Shown here in pieces: positions 1 through 6,619 of a stretch of 12,930 bases of DNA. Numbering within the stretch: the first letter of the stretch is position 1; the number at the start of each line of letters is the position of its first letter. The DNA is from Clostridium sp. GTDB taxonomy: Bacteria; Bacillota; Clostridia; Clostridiales; Clostridiaceae. The translations under genes and the position numbers were made by a program. The DNA lies in assembly GCA_018372555.1 (NCBI GenBank), contig JAHAIU010000074.1, forward strand, positions 1 to 12,930, given 5' to 3'. The notes beneath the pieces were generated by a model. The model was not told the origin of the DNA. It made no database searches and saw only the letters and a program-made list of their open reading frames with translations.

Positions 1-83
1 AAAGGCTTCATAAGGATCAGGATAATGTAGGCAATGATAAAAATAAGGCTGAATATAAAGATTTTAATGGAAATCCAATATAA
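1..83 (+). CDS. C-terminal end of an unidentified upstream gene (partial)
   Basis: One reading frame (codons starting at position 3) is open from the window edge to a TAA at 81-83 and gives a hydrophilic tail of 26 residues ending in KDFNGNPI. The other two forward frames are closed by early stops. A strong terminator starts immediately after the stop codon, which fits the end of a real gene. The tail is rich in Lys, Asp and Asn and has no motif I recognise, so I give no function. The frame call is reasonable but rests on few codons. Confidence 0.6.
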   Translation, partial: RLHKDQDNVGNDKNKAEYKDFNGNPI

Positions 84-110
84 AAGGAGCTGTGAAAACA
101 GCTCTTTTTT
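84..110 (+). terminator. Intrinsic terminator of the upstream gene
   Basis: GAGCTGT (87-93) pairs perfectly with ACAGCTC (98-104) around a GAAA tetraloop. It is followed by six T (105-110), and upstream A residues can extend the stem into the T tract. It lies directly after the stop codon at 83. Confidence 0.92.
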
Positions 111-137
111 ATTTACTAAGTAAAGTATAATTTTGTT

Positions 138-167
138 TTGTGTGACAATCCCTTTTTATTATATAAT
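138..167 (+). promoter_or_regulatory. Possible sigma-A promoter
   Basis: TATAAT at 162-167 is a perfect -10 box. The best -35 at 18-bp spacing is TTGTGT (138-143), which is weak. It would give a leader of about 220 nt before the gene at 392. In such AT-rich DNA a lone TATAAT can arise by chance. Confidence 0.35.
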
Positions 168-240
168 AGAAATTAATAATAATTTAAATATGTTCTCAAA
201 ATAGAAGGAGTTGTGATTATATCAGACTTTTTAAATGCTG

Positions 241-271
241 TATAGTCCTTATTTTCATTTTTATAGTCCTT
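241..271 (+). repeat. 10-bp direct repeat with 21-bp period
   Basis: TATAGTCCTT occurs at 241-250 and again at 262-271. The period of 21 bp is two helical turns, so both copies face the same side of DNA. It lies in the 308-bp gap between the terminator and the gene at 392. No function is known to me. Confidence 0.5.
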
Positions 272-329
272 TTTTGAAAGAAAATGTCTTTAAATAAAGG
301 TTATTTGATTTTTTTGTAGAATACTAATG

Positions 330-353
330 GTGTAAAGCTTACAAGTTTTACAC
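330..353. promoter_or_regulatory. Near-perfect dyad, candidate operator
   Basis: GTGTAAA (330-336) and TTTACAC (347-353) are exact inverted arms. Inside them CTT (338-340) and AAG (343-345) also pair, leaving one mismatched pair (337/346) and a 2-bp centre. The dyad ends 38 bp before the start codon at 392. It has no T tract, so it looks like a protein-binding site rather than a terminator. Confidence 0.5.
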
Positions 354-391
354 TTAACAAAATTATTAGACGATTTTAAAGGGGGATAAAA

Positions 392-772
392 ATGAATAAA
401 ATTGCAGAGTGCTCTGTAATTATAAAAGATGACTTTAACAATATCTTTTTAGTTATGAAGAAGACAAAGAAAAATGAACCTAAGCTTTGGTATAATGTTG
501 GCAGAAAAATAAAGGGTAAGGAGTCAGAAGAGAAATGTGTGGCTCGTGCTATTAAAGATGACTTAAAGTCTATTGTTTTTAATGTAGAAAGATTAGGTGA
601 AGTTATTAATATATCTAATGAAGTATGTGCAGTTTTCAAGGGTGAACTAAAAGAAAAAATAGTATTAGGTAAAGATATTGTAGAAGGAAAATGGGTTAGC
701 ATATCAGATATAGATAAATTTAACTTAGCTCCTGATGAAAAAGAAAAATTAGATTTGTTTTTAAATATATAA
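392..772 (+). CDS. Nudix-fold protein with degenerate Nudix box
   Basis: This 126-residue protein has the length and order of a single-domain Nudix hydrolase: an N-terminal strand region (residues 4-24), LWYNVG leading into the Nudix loop-helix (about 32-61), and a C-terminal EGKWVSISDID segment typical of the fold. Nudix enzymes hydrolyse nucleoside diphosphates linked to another group, using Mg ions held by glutamates in Gx5Ex7REUxEExGU. Here the first Gly is Arg38, the REUxEE core reads R52-A-I-K-D-D57, and the later Gly is Lys59. Only Glu44 and Arg52 fit the consensus, so catalysis may be weak or lost. The start is supported by AAAGGGGG at 378-385. The gene stands alone between two terminators. 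Fold assignment is fairly sure; substrate and activity are unknown. Confidence 0.75.
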   Translation: MNKIAECSVIIKDDFNNIFLVMKKTKKNEPKLWYNVGRKIKGKESEEKCVARAIKDDLKSIVFNVERLGEVINISNEVCAVFKGELKEKIVLGKDIVEGKWVSISDIDKFNLAPDEKEKLDLFLNI

Positions 773-775
773 AGA

Positions 776-834
776 GTAGGAGTTTTACAAATTTAATATA
801 AATAAGTTTGGAGAACTCCTGCATTAATATTTTT
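776..834 (+). terminator. Probable terminator with long interrupted hairpin
   Basis: AGGAGTT (778-784) pairs with AACTCCT (814-820). Inside it CAAATTTA (788-795) pairs with TAAGTTTG (803-810) with one G-U pair, and small internal loops separate the two stems. A T-rich stretch with a run of six T follows near 829. It begins just after the stop codon at 772. It is less compact than the other terminators in the window. Confidence 0.6.
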
Positions 835-866
835 TATTTGAAATTTTTTTGTCAAAAAATTAACTA

Positions 867-895
867 TTGACATATATATAACTAAACCTTATTAT
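867..895 (+). promoter_or_regulatory. Strong sigma-A promoter of the hyd leader
   Basis: A perfect -35 TTGACA (867-872) is followed after exactly 17 bp by TATTAT (890-895), one change from the -10 consensus. Transcription should start near 902. This is the best promoter in the window and lies about 340 bp before the first gene of the hydrogenase maturation operon. Confidence 0.75.
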
Positions 896-1041
896 GAAAA
901 TATAGAATATTAAATACTCATTTAATTGGAGAAAATCATCTATCTTCATTTATTTGTATATTTATTATGTTTGTAAGTGTTAAAAAAATAATTATTAATC
1001 TAACAAAAAAGAGAAATCTGATTTGAAAGAAAGTAGAAATA

Positions 1042-1070
1042 TTGTATTAATAATAAAGGTTATGTATAAG
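1042..1070 (+). promoter_or_regulatory. Possible second promoter within the hyd leader
   Basis: TTGTAT (1042-1047) and TATAAG (1065-1070) are spaced by 17 bp. The -10 matches at five of six positions, the -35 only in its TTG. Transcription would begin near 1077, at a dyad and still upstream of the internal terminator. Confidence 0.35.
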
Positions 1071-1076
1071 TCTATC

Positions 1077-1097
1077 CATAGCTATTTTTGTGCTATG
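1077..1097. promoter_or_regulatory. Dyad CATAGC-N9-GCTATG
   Basis: Exact inverted arms CATAGC (1077-1082) and GCTATG (1092-1097) flank a T-rich 9-base centre. As RNA it can form a small hairpin in the leader. As DNA it would be an operator at the start site of the possible second promoter. Nothing in the sequence decides between the two. Confidence 0.45.
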
Positions 1098-1129
1098 ATT
1101 TGCTTTTGATAATTTTTATTATTAATATA

Positions 1130-1163
1130 AGGCCTGTTTTCTTTTAAGAAGACAGGCTTTTTT
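1130..1163 (+). terminator. Intrinsic terminator inside the hyd leader
   Basis: GCCTGT (1132-1137) pairs with ACAGGC (1152-1157). The stem continues inward through TTTC/GAAG with one G-U pair and is followed by six T at 1158-1163. It lies 80 bp before the first hyd gene. I see no strong promoter between it and that gene, so the operon would depend on read-through or on a weak promoter (a GATAAT at 1218-1223 with no good -35). Confidence 0.85.
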
Positions 1164-1242
1164 ATTCTAGGAAATTTTATATTCCCACTTTTTTTAATAG
1201 AATTAATATTAATTTTGGATAATAAGCTTGGAGGAATGAAGT

Positions 1243-1491
1243 ATGAAAATAGGTGTAATAAGTGCAATTCTTGAAGAACCTAGTAAGTGTAATTCAGAGT
1301 TTAATAAGGTAGTTGCTGATTTTAGAGGAAGTATTAAGGGAAGGATGGGAATACCTTTAGAAAATGAAACTTCTATTGTATCAATAGTAGTTATTGGTAG
1401 TTTAAATGAAATTAATAGTTTAACAGGAAAGCTTGGTAATATAAACGGAGTCACTGTAAAGACTGCAATTAGTAAAAAAGAAATAGAATAA
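1243..1491 (+). CDS. TM1266-family ACT-like protein, putative regulator of the [FeFe]-hydrogenase system
   Basis: This 82-residue protein has the length and pattern of the TM1266 family, small ACT/ferredoxin-like proteins encoded beside hydrogenase maturation genes and annotated as putative iron-only hydrogenase system regulators. The visible marks are the N-terminal strand MKIGVISAILE, the family motif GRMGIP (residues 33-38), the strand SIVSIVVIG and the closing NGVTVKTAISK, a beta-alpha-beta-beta-alpha-beta order. There is no DNA-binding helix-turn-helix, so any regulatory role must be through a partner, RNA or a sensed ligand. The start is set by GGAGG at 1230-1234. It is the first gene of the operon and ends 36 bp before hydE. 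Family call is secure; the regulatory function is only a family annotation. Confidence 0.85.
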   Translation: MKIGVISAILEEPSKCNSEFNKVVADFRGSIKGRMGIPLENETSIVSIVVIGSLNEINSLTGKLGNINGVTVKTAISKKEIE

Positions 1492-1527
1492 TGACTACAT
1501 AAAAATCACTTATTTTGGAGGATTTCA

Positions 1528-2637
1528 ATGAAGGTAAAAGAGATAATAGATAAGTTATATTTAGAAAATAATGCTAGTTTTGAAGAATTATTATTTTTAT
1601 TAGATAATCTAACCCCTACAGATAAGGTTTACTTAGTAGAAAAGGCTCATGAAACTAGGATGAAAACCTATGGCAATACAGTTTATATGAGAGGGCTTAT
1701 AGAATTCACTAATATATGCAAAAAGAATTGTCTCTATTGCGGAATTAGAAGAGAAAATAAATATGCAGATAGATATAGATTAACACTAGAGGATATTTTA
1801 GAATGTGTTGAAATAGGTGATAGGCTTGGCTATAAAACCTATGTACTCCAAGGTGGAGAAGATGATTATTTCACAGATGAGAGAATGATTGAAATTGTTA
1901 GAGCTATTAAGGACAAGTTCCCTAATAATGCGATTACCTTATCCTTAGGAGAAAGAAGTTATGAATCATATAAAAAAATGTATGAAGCAGGTGCTGATAG
2001 ATATCTATTAAGACATGAAACAGCAACTAAGGAACTTTATGAGTCTCTTCATCCAGGTGCAAGTTTTGAAGAAAGACGAGAATGTCTAAGAAATTTAAAG
2101 GAAATTGGATACCAAGTTGGAGCAGGTTTTATGGTGGGTCTTCCTAATCAAAAAAATAGTGATTTAGTTAATGACTTACTATTTGTTAAAGAGTTTGAAC
2201 CTCATATGTGTGGAATAGGACCTTTTATTCCACATAAGGATACTCCATTAAAAGATGAGAAAGGTGGAACTCTAGAAATGACAACAACAATGTTAGCTTT
2301 AATTAGATTATTATTGCCTAATGTTTTACTGCCATCTACCACGGCTCTTGGAAGTATAGATCCAGTAGGAAGAGAAAAGGGATTAAAGGCTGGAGGTAAT
2401 GTAGTAATGCCGAATCTTTCTCCAACTAGTGTAAGAGAAAAATATTCATTATATGATGGAAAGATATGTACTGGAGATGAAGCGGCTGAATGCAGAAAGT
2501 GTATTGAAGGAAGAATTAATAAAGCTGGTTTTAAAGTTGAAATTACTAGAGGTGACAATGTAGCTTGGGCTAAGGAAAATGGATATCATAAGGTCACTAA
2601 AGGTAATATTCAGCTTGAAAATATAAAGTTAATATAA
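1528..2637 (+). CDS. hydE: [FeFe]-hydrogenase maturase HydE (radical SAM)
   Basis: HydE is a radical SAM enzyme that acts after HydG on the Fe(CO)2(CN)-cysteine complex on the way to the 2Fe subcluster of the H-cluster. The 369-residue protein has the normal length. Cys64-x3-Cys68-x2-Cys71 binds the SAM-cleaving 4Fe-4S cluster, followed by the HydE/BioB-like barrel with LQGGED (107-112), the LSLGERSYE segment (138-146), LLRHET (160-165) and GFMVGLPNQ (200-208). A second motif, Cys314-x7-Cys322-x2-Cys325, matches the optional auxiliary cluster known in Thermotoga HydE, and is intact here. GGAGG at 1517-1521 supports the ATG start. It is translated with hydG (23 bp gap) and hydF as one operon. 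It is cytoplasmic and oxygen sensitive by family knowledge. Confidence 0.97.
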   Translation: MKVKEIIDKLYLENNASFEELLFLLDNLTPTDKVYLVEKAHETRMKTYGNTVYMRGLIEFTNICKKNCLYCGIRRENKYADRYRLTLEDILECVEIGDRLGYKTYVLQGGEDDYFTDERMIEIVRAIKDKFPNNAITLSLGERSYESYKKMYEAGADRYLLRHETATKELYESLHPGASFEERRECLRNLKEIGYQVGAGFMVGLPNQKNSDLVNDLLFVKEFEPHMCGIGPFIPHKDTPLKDEKGGTLEMTTTMLALIRLLLPNVLLPSTTALGSIDPVGREKGLKAGGNVVMPNLSPTSVREKYSLYDGKICTGDEAAECRKCIEGRINKAGFKVEITRGDNVAWAKENGYHKVTKGNIQLENIKLI

Positions 2638-2660
2638 AAATTACAATACGGAGGTGCGCT

Positions 2661-4037
2661 ATGTTTATTGATCACGAGTATATAGAAAGAATGTTAGAAG
2701 ATGCTAAGGGTGCTAAGGGAGAAGATATTAAAGCTGTTTTAGAGAAAGCAAAGAGAAGAGATGGATTATCATATGAAGATATAGCAGTTTTATTACAAGC
2801 TGAAGATAAAGAAGATTTAAATGAAATATTTAAGTTAGCAGGAGAAATAAAAGATTCTATTTATGGTAAGAGAATAGTTATATTTGCTCCACTTTATGTT
2901 AGTGATTATTGTGTAAATAACTGTGTTTATTGTGGCTATAAGAGAACAAATGACTTTAATAGAAGAAGATTAACTATGGAAGAAGTAGCTGAAGAAGTTA
3001 AAATCTTAGAAAAGATGGGACATAAAAGACTTGCATTAGAGCTTGGTGAAGACCCAGTAAACGCTCCTATAGATTATGTTTTAGAATGTTTAAAAACTAT
3101 TTATTCTACTCAAAGTGATAATGGAGAAATAAGAAGGGTTAATGTTAATATTGCTGCAACAACAGTAGAAAATTATAAATTGCTTAAGGAAGCTAAAATT
3201 GGAACTTATATATTATTCCAAGAAACATATCATAAGCCTACTTATGAATTAATGCATCCAAAATCATTAAAGGGAGATTATAATTATCATACAACTGCCT
3301 TTGATAGAGCTATGGAAGCTGGAATAGATGATGTTGGTGGAGGAGTTCTTTTTGGACTTTCTGATCCTAAATTCGAAGTTTTAGGACTTATGATGCATAA
3401 TAAACATTTAGAAGAAAAATACGGAGTAGGATTCCATACTATATCCATGCCTAGATTAAAGCCAGCTTCAGGAGTAACATTGCAAGAATTCCCTCATTTA
3501 GTAGACGATGAAATGTTTAAGAAATTAGTTGCAATTATTAGAATAGCTGTACCATTTACAGGAATTATAATGTCTACTAGAGAAACATCAGAAATGAGAA
3601 GAGAACTAATAAAATACGGTGTATCTCAACTTAGTGCAGGTTCTAGTACAGGAGTTGGAGGATATAAGGAAAGAGAAGAAGGAAGGGAAACTCTTCAATT
3701 TAAGACTTCAGATGATAGAACTCCATTAGAAGTAATAAAATCAGTATTAGATGATGGATATATTCCAAGTTATTGTACAGCTTGTTATAGAAGAGGAAGA
3801 ACTGGTGAAAGATTTATGAAGCTTGCAAAGTCAGGAGAAATACAAAATGTATGTGAACCTAATGCTATGACTACTCTTTTAGAATTTGCTATAGACTATG
3901 GTGATAAGGAAATATTAGAAAAGGCTGAAGCTGTTGTTAAAACTGAAAGAGAAAGAATTAAGAGAAAAGATATTAGAGATATTTTAGATAAAAATATAGA
4001 AAGGCTTAGAGCTGGAGAAAGAGATCTTTATCTATAG
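2661..4037 (+). CDS. hydG: [FeFe]-hydrogenase maturase HydG (radical SAM tyrosine lyase)
   Basis: HydG splits tyrosine into p-cresol and dehydroglycine and turns the latter into CO and cyanide on a dangling iron, giving the Fe(CO)2(CN)-cysteine unit used for the H-cluster. The 458 residues fit the family. Cys84-x3-Cys88-x2-Cys91 holds the radical SAM cluster. The C-terminal domain shows Cys372-x2-Cys375-x22-Cys398, the auxiliary five-iron cluster site that distinguishes HydG from the thiamine enzyme ThiH. Conserved stretches ALELGED (128-134) and FGLSDPKFEV lie between them. The ATG at 2661 has GGAGGTG (2650-2656) in front. The TAG stop lies inside the ribosome binding site of hydF, so the two genes are probably coupled in translation. 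Confidence 0.97.
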   Translation: MFIDHEYIERMLEDAKGAKGEDIKAVLEKAKRRDGLSYEDIAVLLQAEDKEDLNEIFKLAGEIKDSIYGKRIVIFAPLYVSDYCVNNCVYCGYKRTNDFNRRRLTMEEVAEEVKILEKMGHKRLALELGEDPVNAPIDYVLECLKTIYSTQSDNGEIRRVNVNIAATTVENYKLLKEAKIGTYILFQETYHKPTYELMHPKSLKGDYNYHTTAFDRAMEAGIDDVGGGVLFGLSDPKFEVLGLMMHNKHLEEKYGVGFHTISMPRLKPASGVTLQEFPHLVDDEMFKKLVAIIRIAVPFTGIIMSTRETSEMRRELIKYGVSQLSAGSSTGVGGYKEREEGRETLQFKTSDDRTPLEVIKSVLDDGYIPSYCTACYRRGRTGERFMKLAKSGEIQNVCEPNAMTTLLEFAIDYGDKEILEKAEAVVKTERERIKRKDIRDILDKNIERLRAGERDLYL

Positions 4038-4043
4038 GAGGTG
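4036..4043 (+). promoter_or_regulatory. hydF ribosome binding site overlapping the hydG stop codon
   Basis: AGGAGGTG at 4036-4043 shares its first AG with the TAG stop of hydG (4035-4037) and lies 5 bp before the hydF ATG at 4049. Ribosomes ending hydG would sit on the hydF initiation site, which suggests coupled translation of the two maturases. Confidence 0.75.
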
Positions 4044-4048
4044 TATTT

Positions 4049-5257
4049 ATGAATTCAACACCAAATGCAAATAGAAAGCATATTGCAATTTACGGTAAAA
4101 CTAATGCTGGTAAATCTTCTTTAATTAATAAACTATTAGGACAAGAAGTATCCTTGGTTTCAGAAAAGGAAGGTACTACTACAGATCCAGTACAAAAGGC
4201 TATGGAGTTAATACCTGTAGGACCAGTATTGTTTATAGATACTGCTGGGTTTAATGATGAAAGTGATTTAGGAGAAATAAGAACTAAGAGAACTTTGGAT
4301 ATTTTGAAAAGAACAGATATAGCAATATATGTTTTTGATATTTTAGATATAGATTTAGAAGAATTCACTAAGGTTAAAAGAAGTTTTAAAAAATATAATA
4401 TACCATTTATTACAGTTGTAAATCAAATTGATAAAATAAGAGAAGAAGAGTTAGAACTTATAGAGGAGAAATATAAGGACTATATATTCCTATCAACAGT
4501 AACAGGGGAAGGCATTGAAAAGTTAAAAGAAAATCTAATAAGGATTTTAAAGGAAGAGGATGAAGAGCTTCCTATAGTTGGAGACTTACTTCCCTATGGC
4601 AGTAAGGTTATACTTGTTATTCCAATAGATTCTGAGGCTCCAAAGGGAAGATTGATTTTACCTCAAGTCCAATGTATAAGAGATTGTTTAGATCATGGAA
4701 TTAAAAGTTATGTAGTTAGAGATACAGAATTAAAATCAGCATTAGAAGATATAAAAGATGTTGATTTAGTAATAACAGACTCTCAAGCTTTTAAGGAAGT
4801 AGAAAGAATAGTACCAAAGGAAATAAAATTAACTAGCTTTTCTATGTTATTTGCAAGACAAAAGGGAGACTTTGAAGAGTTTATTAGAGGGGCTTTTAAA
4901 ATTAAAGATTTAAATAAAGAGTCCAAAATCTTAATAGCTGAAAGTTGTACCCATAATGTGTCTCATGAGGATATTGGAAGAGTTAAGATTCCTAAATTAA
5001 TCAATAAGTTTGTAGGTGAAGAATTAACTTATGATTATAGTATTTTTCATGACTTTCCTGAGGATATAGATAGGTATGATTTGATAATTCACTGTGGCGC
5101 ATGTATGATAAATAGAAAAACAGTAATAAATAGAGTTAATACATGTAAGGAGAAAAATGTTTCAATAACTAATTATGGGATAGTATTGGCTTATTTAAAT
5201 GGAATACTGGAAAGAAGTTTATCTTTGTTCAATATCAAAATTGATGATATAATGTAA
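4049..5257 (+). CDS. hydF: [FeFe]-hydrogenase maturation GTPase and scaffold HydF
   Basis: HydF is the GTP-binding scaffold on which the 2Fe precursor of the H-cluster is completed and from which it is passed to apo-hydrogenase. The 402-residue protein shows all three expected parts. The N-terminal GTPase has G16KTNAGKS23 (P-loop), the switch threonines at 43-45 (EGTTTDP), D64TAG67, and N125QID128 as a variant of NKxD. The middle holds a dimerisation region (about 175-290). The C-terminal iron-sulfur domain carries Cys300-x-His302 and His348-Cys349-x2-Cys352, separated by 45 residues, which is the HydF cluster signature. All ligands are present, so it should be functional. It follows hydG closely and precedes the flavoprotein gene by 31 bp. 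Confidence 0.97.
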   Translation: MNSTPNANRKHIAIYGKTNAGKSSLINKLLGQEVSLVSEKEGTTTDPVQKAMELIPVGPVLFIDTAGFNDESDLGEIRTKRTLDILKRTDIAIYVFDILDIDLEEFTKVKRSFKKYNIPFITVVNQIDKIREEELELIEEKYKDYIFLSTVTGEGIEKLKENLIRILKEEDEELPIVGDLLPYGSKVILVIPIDSEAPKGRLILPQVQCIRDCLDHGIKSYVVRDTELKSALEDIKDVDLVITDSQAFKEVERIVPKEIKLTSFSMLFARQKGDFEEFIRGAFKIKDLNKESKILIAESCTHNVSHEDIGRVKIPKLINKFVGEELTYDYSIFHDFPEDIDRYDLIIHCGACMINRKTVINRVNTCKEKNVSITNYGIVLAYLNGILERSLSLFNIKIDDIM

Positions 5258-5288
5258 AAAAACAGAATGAAATTAAAGGAGTTTGTTA

Positions 5289-6527
5289 ATGAAAGAATTA
5301 GTTATTGAAGCAGATAGGTGTTATATTTGTAAAAATCCAAAATGTAAACTTAATTGTCCTATTGGAACTCCAATTCCTGAAATAATAACTTTATTTAAAG
5401 AAGGACAAATTGCTAAGGCTGGGGAAATGTTATTTAAAAATAACCCTTTATCTTTAGTATGTTCAATAGTTTGCCCTCATGAAGATCAGTGCAAGGGAAA
5501 CTGCATAAGAGGAATCAAAGGAGAACCAGTAAGTTTTTGTAGTATTGAAAGACATATATCAAAATATTATTTAGAAAATGTAAAGCTTGAAAAAGAAAAA
5601 GAATTAGATGATAGAATAGCCATTATAGGTGGAGGCCCTGCTGGAATAACTATTGCCTTTATACTAGCTCAAAAGGGTTATAAAATAACGCTATTTGATT
5701 CCCATGATAAAATAGGTGGAGTAATGCGTTATGGGATACCAGAGTTTAGACTTCCAAAGAGCATATTAGATCATTATGAAGAAAGATTAATTGAACTTGG
5801 AGTTAAAATTAGACCTAATACTTTAATTGGACCAGTTCTAACATTAGATAAACTTTTCTATGATGGGTATAAGGCTGTATTTATTGGTACAGGAGTTTGG
5901 AACCCTAAGACTTTAAATATTAAGGGAGAAAGCCTTGGAAATGTACATTATGCTATAGACTATTTAAAATCTCCTGAAGTATATAACTTAGGAGAAAAGG
6001 TGTGTGTAATTGGTGCTGGGGATGTAGCAATGGACTCAGCTAGAACTGCTATAAGAAATGGAGCTAAGGAAGTTTATATTTTATATAGAAAGGGTATAGA
6101 AAACGTACCAGCCACTAAAGCAGAACTTGAAGGTGCTATTAAAGATGGAGTAAAGTTTGAATTCTTTAAATCGCCTATAGAACTTACTGAAGAAGGCGTA
6201 AAATATATAGCTACTAAAAATGAAATATCTGAAGATGGAACAGTAATAACTGTCAATATTGATGGAGAAGAAGGATTATTTGAATGTGATTCTATTATAA
6301 TTTCTGTTAGTCAGTCACCTAGAAATAACATTGTTTCAAACACAAAGGGATTAGAAACTAATAGATGGGGATTACTTTTAGCAGATGAATTTGGACATAC
6401 TACTAGAGATGGTGTATTTGCATCAGGAGATGTTGTAACTGGAGCAAAAACTGTAGTAGAGGCAACAGCTCATGCTAAGATAGTTGCTGAAGAAATAGAA
6501 AAATACATTAATAGTAAAAATATATAA
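5289..6527 (+). CDS. GltD-like NAD(P)H/FAD oxidoreductase with two iron-sulfur sites, last gene of the hyd operon
   Basis: The 412-residue protein resembles the small subunit of glutamate synthase and related NAD(P)H oxidoreductases. Residues 11-72 hold eight cysteines (11, 14, 19, 23, 58, 62, 68, 72) in the pattern for two 4Fe-4S clusters. A first Rossmann motif, GGGPAG at 114-119, binds FAD. A second, IGAGDVAMD, followed by an Arg-Lys pair in LYRKG, suggests NADPH. The C-terminal FASGDVVTG closes the FAD site. I chose the ATG at 5289 over a TTG at 5283 because AAAGGAG (5275-5281) is then 7 bp away; the TTG would sit too close. No glutamate synthase large subunit is present. Position after hydF suggests it supplies electrons to the maturases or hydrogenase; this is inference. 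Confidence 0.88.
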   Translation: MKELVIEADRCYICKNPKCKLNCPIGTPIPEIITLFKEGQIAKAGEMLFKNNPLSLVCSIVCPHEDQCKGNCIRGIKGEPVSFCSIERHISKYYLENVKLEKEKELDDRIAIIGGGPAGITIAFILAQKGYKITLFDSHDKIGGVMRYGIPEFRLPKSILDHYEERLIELGVKIRPNTLIGPVLTLDKLFYDGYKAVFIGTGVWNPKTLNIKGESLGNVHYAIDYLKSPEVYNLGEKVCVIGAGDVAMDSARTAIRNGAKEVYILYRKGIENVPATKAELEGAIKDGVKFEFFKSPIELTEEGVKYIATKNEISEDGTVITVNIDGEEGLFECDSIIISVSQSPRNNIVSNTKGLETNRWGLLLADEFGHTTRDGVFASGDVVTGAKTVVEATAHAKIVAEEIEKYINSKNI

Positions 6528-6533
6528 TTAAAA

Positions 6534-6580
6534 ATTAACAACATATAATTAATAATTGTTAATGTATAATTATTAATTTA
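6534..6580. repeat. AT-rich intergenic repeat
   Basis: ATTAACAA (6534-6541) and TTGTTAAT (6556-6563) are inverted arms, and a related unit of about 20 bp repeats directly after them (ATATAATTAATAATT and GTATAATTATTAATT). A similar AATTAACAATTAATAATT block occurs after metA near 12219. It contains almost no G or C and no gene. Confidence 0.45.
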
Positions 6581-6619
6581 GGAAATAATTTGTTCCAAAT
6601 TTTAAAGATGAGTTTTATG

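Larger units (their letters stand above)
902..1163 (+). ncRNA. Long hyd leader ending in a terminator (attenuator or small RNA)
   Basis: From the predicted start near 902 the transcript would run about 260 nt to an intrinsic terminator at 1130-1163, still 80 nt short of the first gene. It holds no convincing short coding sequence: the one ATG frame of note (967-1026, 19 codons) lacks a ribosome binding site. I do not recognise a known riboswitch or T-box. Either this is a leader that switches between termination and read-through, or a separate small RNA upstream of the operon. Extent and function are inferred. Confidence 0.4.

Noticed and set aside
967..1026. Short frame of 19 codons in the hyd leader (starts MFVSVKKI)
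   Set aside because: No ribosome binding site precedes the ATG, and the Lys/Ile/Asn-rich product is what random AT-rich DNA gives. I do not treat it as a leader peptide.
1082..1267. Minus-strand frame of 61 codons over the hyd leader and regulator start
   Set aside because: It begins at a TTG without a ribosome binding site, inside the regulator gene, and runs through the terminator hairpin; it is a shadow.
2202..2558. Minus-strand frame of 118 codons inside hydE
   Set aside because: It is fully antisense to a well-conserved hydE region, with a Ser/Leu/Pro-rich product typical of reversed coding sequence.
6534..6563. TTAACAA...TTGTTAA pair as a Rex redox operator
   Set aside because: The half-sites are in the outward order and 14 bp apart, whereas the Rex site is TTGTTAA-N4-TTAACAA. 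The position after the last hyd gene also does not suit it.
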